Below, in pieces: positions 39,281 through 43,284 of a stretch of DNA of 43,284 bases (position 1 is its first letter; the number at the start of each line of letters is the position of its first letter). Under the pieces are notes generated by a model. That model was not told the DNA's origin, made no database searches, and was given only the letters and a program-made list of their open reading frames with translations. The stretch comes from EsbW-18 sp964634615 (GTDB lineage: Bacteria > Patescibacteriota > Minisyncoccia > Phycocordibacterales > EsbW-18), in contig CAZWLQ010000001.1 of assembly GCA_964634615.1 (NCBI GenBank), positions 1-43,284 of the forward strand. The letters run 5' to 3'. The position numbers and the translations under genes were made by a program.

Positions 39281-39309
39281 TTGACTAAAGACCATTTTAC
39301 GGGTATTGT
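39281..39309 (+). promoter_or_regulatory. Promoter of 39376-40132 pair
   Basis: TTGACT (39281-39286), 17-nt spacer, TATTGT (39304-39309). A CGTTC-AAAC-GAACG hairpin lies in the leader. Confidence 0.8.
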
Positions 39310-39375
39310 GCCTCCGGACAATAACCGTTCAAACGAACGTTCAACCATACAAATCGACCGTTCCTGGGAGGGAAC

Positions 39376-39837
39376 ATGCTGAGAATTCTCGCATTATTGC
39401 TCGGCCTTCTGATCTTTGGCGCGCAGGTGGTGGAGGCTTTTTTGCTCGAAAACAGCGAGCGCCTCGTCTTTCTCTTTGTCGGGGCAGCAGTCGGGCTTCC
39501 GTTCCTTACCTGGCTGATGAACAAGATTTCTCACGCTCTGACCCCTGAGGCCAAGGGTGGTGGCATCCTGCTCATGGGAGAGAAGCTCGATAGCGCCCGA
39601 GGATTCCGGTTCATCCGACGCGGCAAGAAGGTGGTTGCTCTCGTCGAACAGAATGGAACCTTTCGACGAGAATCCGTCGTCAAACTTCTTTACCAAGGGA
39701 ACTGGATCCAAGGAAAGGTCGTGGATCTTCGCATCCCAACCAGTCAGGCGAGTATGAAACGAATTCTCGTGGACTGCGGGGACGAATGCCACTGGCGTGA
39801 ACCCGACCATCTCGAGTTACTGTCGACCAACATCTGA
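39376..39837 (+). CDS. Membrane protein with soluble C-terminal domain
   Basis: A 153-residue protein with two hydrophobic helices (RILALLLGLLIFGAQVVEAFLL, LVFLFVGAAVGLPFLTWLM) and a beta-rich cytoplasmic or external domain (RGKKVVALVEQNGTFRRESVVKLLYQGNWIQGKVVDLRI, then VDCGDECHWREPDHLEL). Not recognised. GGGAGGG lies 3 nt before the ATG. First of a pair with 39863-40132. Confidence 0.7.
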   Translation: MLRILALLLGLLIFGAQVVEAFLLENSERLVFLFVGAAVGLPFLTWLMNKISHALTPEAKGGGILLMGEKLDSARGFRFIRRGKKVVALVEQNGTFRRESVVKLLYQGNWIQGKVVDLRIPTSQASMKRILVDCGDECHWREPDHLELLSTNI

Positions 39838-39862
39838 CCCCGCAGGCGGAAGGAGGAGTTGC

Positions 39863-40132
39863 ATGAGCTACCTGGAAACAAGGACCGCGTTGAGCAACGG
39901 CCCGCAGGGGATCAAACCCCTCAAGCAGAAGAAGGAGTTGCACCAGTGGCGAAATTTCGAACCCACCTGGGTTTGGCACTGGTTCGCCCTCATCACTACA
40001 ATCATCTTCTCGGTCGGAGCGTTGCTGGTTGGACTCGGGAAGATCGACTACGTTCCGCTGGGATTCTTGCTGGCGGTCCTGTGTTTCGTAACCGAAGTTC
40101 TCCGGACTTTGCACAAGAACTCAATCGTCTGA
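39863..40132 (+). CDS. Small membrane protein
   Basis: An 89-residue protein: polar N-terminus then two helices (WFALITTIIFSVGALLVGLG, VPLGFLLAVLCFVTEVLRTL). Unknown. AAGGAGGAG lies 4 nt before the ATG, 25 nt after the previous stop, so it is likely co-transcribed. Confidence 0.68.
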   Translation: MSYLETRTALSNGPQGIKPLKQKKELHQWRNFEPTWVWHWFALITTIIFSVGALLVGLGKIDYVPLGFLLAVLCFVTEVLRTLHKNSIV

Positions 40133-40157
40133 ACAACCCGCTCTTTGCGAAACCGCA

Positions 40158-40194
40158 CCGCTCGCCCCTTCGGGGACGAGCGGGTTTTCTTTTT
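40158..40194 (+). terminator. Terminator after 40132, fused to next promoter
   Basis: CCGCTCGCCCC, TTC loop, GGGGACGAGCGG then GTTTTCTTTTT. The last T bases are the start of the next -35 (TTGACA). Confidence 0.88.
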
Positions 40195-40221
40195 GACAGC
40201 ATTCGACACGAGGCATACCAT
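40193..40221 (+). promoter_or_regulatory. Promoter of 40256 gene
   Basis: TTGACA (40193-40198), 17-nt spacer, TACCAT (40216-40221). Confidence 0.8.
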
Positions 40222-40255
40222 GCTTCCAGATTGAAGTTCAACCGGAGGAGACACC

Positions 40256-40735
40256 GTGGAGCGAGAGTCACTTTGGGATTCTTTCCCAAACATCGAGCAA
40301 GTCTTGGTTCCTGCAATACTTCTCCTGGTCGTGTACATTCCTGCTGCACTCGTGGGCACACGCGACAAGGAACCCGCAGAGACATGGGTGCTTGCGAACA
40401 CGTGCGGATGCGCCTCACTTGAGGAGCAGCTCGCGGAAGAGAAGGCGAAGACAGCGCGACTCGAACAAGAACTCCAAGAAGAGCGTGCGTTTCGCAAACT
40501 CACTGCGTCGTTTTTCTTTGGCTCAAAGTTGCTCCGCTGCGTTCCGTTGGTTCGCGATGTGAACGTGGGGGACGAGACTGCGCGCGTACGAGTCGGTAAG
40601 AAAGAGCTGGAGATTGAGATTTTTGAGTCTCCTGCTCCAAGAAAGGCCGGCGAGTTCGTCACCGTCGCTCGGATTGCGCAGCTCTCGGAAGGGTTCTCGC
40701 TCGTGAACGAACCATGTACACCAAGAAAGAAATAG
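40256..40735 (+). CDS. Membrane-anchored coiled-coil protein
   Basis: A 159-residue protein with one helix (VLVPAILLLVVYIPAALVG), a short cysteine-bearing linker (ANTCGCASLEEQLAEE), a coiled coil (EEKAKTARLEQELQEERAFR) and a beta-rich end. The GTG start has GGAGGAG 5 nt upstream. Unknown; could organise an envelope complex. Confidence 0.7.
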   Translation: MERESLWDSFPNIEQVLVPAILLLVVYIPAALVGTRDKEPAETWVLANTCGCASLEEQLAEEKAKTARLEQELQEERAFRKLTASFFFGSKLLRCVPLVRDVNVGDETARVRVGKKELEIEIFESPAPRKAGEFVTVARIAQLSEGFSLVNEPCTPRKK

Positions 40736-40741
40736 CCCTGC

Positions 40742-40779
40742 ACGAAGCCCCATCAGCGCTTCCGTTTGCGGGGCTTCGT
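40742..40779 (+). terminator. Terminator of 40256 gene
   Basis: ACGAAGCCCC, loop, GGGGCTTCGT; the T-run is poor (CATATT). Confidence 0.6.
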
Positions 40780-40889
40780 CATATTAAACAAACTAGTGCT
40801 GCAAACATTGACTTTTTTTGTAAAAAGCGCACTATCCCACCGGATACCCGCGCACAAATCAGTGCTGGGTCACGTTACGGGGAGGATTC

Positions 40890-41126
40890 ATGATCACCAT
40901 TGGTAGTCTAGCGCTTGGCGTTCTGGGAAACTTTCTTCTGTCACTCGTTGTTTGGGCTCTCATATTGGGCGTGGTAGCCCTGGGGGAAGGAGACAAGTTC
41001 AGTACCGCTGAGAAGGACTTCGTTTTCAAGCATGTGACCTACTCACGGGTCTGGATTGTGCTCTTCCTCATCTGGCTCGCCTGCGCATACCGATTCCCCA
41101 AAACCGCCTGGGGTCTCGTGAACTAG
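40890..41126 (+). CDS. Small two-helix membrane protein
   Basis: A 78-residue protein with two hydrophobic helices (LALGVLGNFLLSLVVWALIL and RVWIVLFLIWLACAYRF) around a charged loop. GGGGAGG lies 4 nt before the ATG. An ACCC...GGGT inverted repeat (40846-40870 region) precedes it. Unknown function. Confidence 0.65.
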   Translation: MITIGSLALGVLGNFLLSLVVWALILGVVALGEGDKFSTAEKDFVFKHVTYSRVWIVLFLIWLACAYRFPKTAWGLVN

Positions 41127-41146
41127 GCCAACACCTCATGAAACCA

Positions 41147-41175
41147 GCCCGCCGAAGCGTTATGCGAAGGCGGGC
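41147..41175 (+). terminator. Terminator of 40890 gene
   Basis: GCCCGCC, loop, GGCGGGC then TTCGTCAT. Confidence 0.65.
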
Positions 41176-41221
41176 TTCGTCATACCTGTCCCAATTTGCT
41201 AGAGTGACAGTATTACTGAAC

Positions 41222-41278
41222 GTTGGTCGGCGGATGTATAGATTTGAAAATGTTCAAATCTACGATCTGCCCGCCAAC
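41222..41278 (+). promoter_or_regulatory. Long hairpin in pnp leader
   Basis: GTTGGTCGGCGGAT ... TAGATTTGAA, loop, TTCAAATCTA ... ATCTGCCCGCCAAC: a two-part stem of about 24 pairs with a small internal loop. In other bacteria a pnp leader hairpin is the target of RNase III and PNPase autocontrol; this looks like the same arrangement (inference). A smaller TCTGCC/GGCAGA hairpin follows at 41307-41321. Confidence 0.7.
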
Positions 41279-41350
41279 AATAATCTGCGTTGATTTGCAC
41301 GTTATCTCTGCCTACGGCAGACAAGAGCGCGCATTCGCGCTTCACATGAT

Positions 41351-43284
41351 ATGAAGAAAGAAGTGTTCGAGGTCGAGATTGGCGGAAAGATGTTGTCCGC
41401 TGAATTCAACGACCTTGCGATGCATGCAAACGGTTCGGTCTTGGTTCGCTACGGCGACACCGCGGTCTTGGCGACTGCTGTTATGGGACGCTCTGCAAAA
41501 CAGTTGGATTATTTTCCACTCACGGTTGATTACGAGGAAAAATTTTATGCTGCAGGAAAAATTCTCGGTAGCTCCTTCGTCCGCCGTGAAGGCAAGCCGT
41601 CGGATGAGGCAGTACTTTCGGGTCGCATTGTTGACCGAACCCTCCGACCGCTCTTTGACGCACGACTCCGTGTTGATGTACAGATTGTGCTCACCGTACT
41701 TTCAGTTGGCGAACAAGACCCCGATGTTGTATCGGTGATTGCCGGCTCGCTCGCGCTCGCGGTGTCAGATATCCCATGGGACGGTCCTGTTGGTGGTGTG
41801 CGAATCGCACAAAACGAGAGCGGGCTTGTTGTGAATCCGTCATACAAAGAACGCGTTGGTGCTACGACCGATGCATTGATTTGTGGAAAGGGTGGTTTGA
41901 TTAACATGATTGAGGTAGGTGCACACGAAATTCCTGAGTCAGCACTTGCAGATATCTTTGCGAAAGGTGTTGAGGTGATTAGCGCACTCGAAACATTCCA
42001 AAAAGACATCGTTGCAAAAATCGGCAAAGAAAAACAAGTATTCGAGTTTCCTGAACTCTCTCCGGATGCGGTGGCGCTCTTTGAAAGCGAGATTGCGCCA
42101 AAGCTTGTGGAGTCGGTATTCACCGGCGCACGAGGGGGCAATGAAACGCACACACTTCATGATGCGTGGGTTGCGTTGGTTGCCGAAAAACTTCCTGACG
42201 AAAACGGCGGACTTGTCGATGCGTATTTTGAAGATCGTGTCGAAGCAGCATTTGATGAAGGAGTTTTAAATGGCAAGCGTGTTGATGGTCGTGCGATGGA
42301 TGAAATTCGTCCGCTCTATGCACAAGCGGGAGGTGTTGCAGCGATGATTCACGGCACCGGCGTCTTCTATCGGGGAGAAACGCACGTTCTTTCGGCACTC
42401 ACGCTCGGCGGTCCCGAAGACACTCAAACAATCGACGGCATGGAAGGTGCGTCGAAGAAGCGCTACATGCATCACTACAACTTTCCACCATTCTCAACAG
42501 GCGAAACAGGACGCATGGGTGGGGCAAACCGTCGCATGATTGGCCACGGTGCACTTGCCGAAAAAGCTCTCGTTCCGGTGATTCCACCCGCGCTCACATT
42601 CCCGTACACGATTCGCATCGTCTCTGAAGTTCTCTCCTCGAATGGCTCATCATCGATGGCGTCGGTCTGTGGTTCAACACTTGCACTGATGGATGCTGGT
42701 GTACCAATCAAAGCACCGGTCGCCGGCATCGCGATGGGCGTTGTGTTCAACGGCGAGCGTTATGCCATTTTGACCGACATCCAAGGACCGGAAGATCACT
42801 ACGGTGATATGGACTTCAAAGTTGCGGGTACCGAGGCAGGTGTCACCGCCGTGCAGATGGATGTAAAGGTTGGTGGTGTCCCCGCAAACATGTTGACCGA
42901 AGCACTTGCACAAGCAAAAACCGCACGACTCCAGATTTTGCAAACCATCACTGCTGCAATCGCAGCGCCTCGCGCAGAACTTCCCCAGAATGCACCACGT
43001 GTGCTCTCAATCAAGATTGATAAAGAAGATATTGGATTGGTAATTGGTGGTGGTGGAAAGACCGTAAATCAAATTCGCGAATTGACTGGTGCTGAAATCT
43101 CAATCGAAGAAGATGGTACCGTCTTCGTGACAGGAAAAAATGGTGGTGCAGAAGAAGCGATTCGTTTAATCGGCATCATCACACGCAAATACAAAGCGGG
43201 TGAAACATTTGAAGGCACCGTGACGCGCTTCATGGACTTCGGTGCGTTCGTAAAAATCTGTGAAGAAACCGGCATTACCGGCAT
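41351..43284 (+). CDS. pnp: Polyribonucleotide nucleotidyltransferase (partial, cut by window end)
   Basis: At least 644 residues of PNPase, which degrades RNA 3' to 5' by phosphorolysis. First RNase PH domain (about 1-145: VLVRYGDTAVLATAVMG, FYAAGKILGS, RIVDRTLRPLF), all-alpha linker, second RNase PH domain (about 310-540: RVDGRAMDEIRPLYAQAGG, FPPFSTGETGRMGG), then KH (LVIGGGGKTVNQIREL) and the opening of S1 (FEGTVTRFMDFGAFVKI). Start 41351 has no SD. The reading frame runs off the end of the window. Confidence 0.97.
   Translation, partial: MKKEVFEVEIGGKMLSAEFNDLAMHANGSVLVRYGDTAVLATAVMGRSAKQLDYFPLTVDYEEKFYAAGKILGSSFVRREGKPSDEAVLSGRIVDRTLRPLFDARLRVDVQIVLTVLSVGEQDPDVVSVIAGSLALAVSDIPWDGPVGGVRIAQNESGLVVNPSYKERVGATTDALICGKGGLINMIEVGAHEIPESALADIFAKGVEVISALETFQKDIVAKIGKEKQVFEFPELSPDAVALFESEIAPKLVESVFTGARGGNETHTLHDAWVALVAEKLPDENGGLVDAYFEDRVEAAFDEGVLNGKRVDGRAMDEIRPLYAQAGGVAAMIHGTGVFYRGETHVLSALTLGGPEDTQTIDGMEGASKKRYMHHYNFPPFSTGETGRMGGANRRMIGHGALAEKALVPVIPPALTFPYTIRIVSEVLSSNGSSSMASVCGSTLALMDAGVPIKAPVAGIAMGVVFNGERYAILTDIQGPEDHYGDMDFKVAGTEAGVTAVQMDVKVGGVPANMLTEALAQAKTARLQILQTITAAIAAPRAELPQNAPRVLSIKIDKEDIGLVIGGGGKTVNQIRELTGAEISIEEDGTVFVTGKNGGAEEAIRLIGIITRKYKAGETFEGTVTRFMDFGAFVKICEETGITG

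Noticed and set aside
1..43284. CRISPR array, insertion sequence or prophage
   Set aside because: No regularly spaced repeats, transposase or phage structural genes were found on either strand.

Overview
The window reads as a piece of a Patescibacteria (Candidate Phyla Radiation) chromosome, most likely from a Parcubacteria-type lineage assembled from a metagenome. This is an inference. It rests on compact core genes that lack Shine-Dalgarno (SD) sequences, a trigger factor without its PPIase domain, two TrmB-like regulators, large secreted proteins with D-rich repeats, tRNA genes without an encoded CCA, and a 10-N scaffold gap. UGA is used as a stop, so the code is standard table 11.

Layout. 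0.1-1.4 kb: rplL and rplJ (minus strand) behind a good promoter and an L10-leader-like RNA. 1.4-5.4 kb: two small membrane proteins, a TrmB-like regulator with its own palindrome, a CapA-like phosphatase and a secreted zinc metalloprotease. 5.5-9.1 kb: a 997-residue secreted D-rich-repeat protein translationally coupled to a small anchored protein. 9.4-10.9 kb: two secreted proteins of unknown function. 10.9-16.5 kb: nusA, ppa, a coiled-coil exported protein, a small membrane protein, tig and clpP. 16.5-18.9 kb: three exported or membrane proteins, two of which share a duplicated promoter/leader. 19-21 kb: rny with a GIY-YIG gene inserted at its 3' end. 21-25.6 kb: ppGpp-hydrolase-like HD protein, second TrmB-like regulator, P-loop kinase, two genes sharing an unrecognised W/F-rich domain, HU and a guanylate kinase-like protein. 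25.7-32.8 kb: tRNA-Gly(TCC), DoxX-like protein, tRNA-Pro, a GreA/B-type factor, a YraN gene studded with parS sites, an AT-rich origin-like gap, a secreted protein, tRNA-Gly(GCC), tRNA-Arg, cca and an ArsR-like regulator. 32.8-43.3 kb: a structured non-coding stretch, xth, DUF378, a secreted protein, a XerC/D recombinase, rpsO, an NYN protein, four small SD-led membrane genes, then pnp (cut by the window end).

The most striking pattern is that two gene classes are interleaved. Conserved housekeeping genes start without an SD and often almost at the transcription start. About twenty poorly conserved genes, mostly exported or membrane proteins, each have a strong SD (AAAGGAG/GGAGG type). Many also have a TTGAC(A/T)-16/17-TA-type promoter and their own hairpin terminator, so they look like single-gene cassettes slotted between housekeeping genes, including between rpsO and pnp. 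Other notable items are the parS cluster inside yraN, the GIY-YIG insertion with flanking 19-bp direct repeats, a covarying leader hairpin in two adjacent genes, several recurrent palindromes, and an unassigned structured RNA candidate near 32.8-33.06 kb.

Functional links. RNase Y and PNPase are mRNA-decay enzymes. NusA, the Gre factor, L7/L12, L10 and S15 serve transcription and translation. Trigger factor and ClpP handle protein folding and turnover. Cca is needed because none of the four tRNA genes encodes its CCA end. No CRISPR array or insertion sequence was seen.
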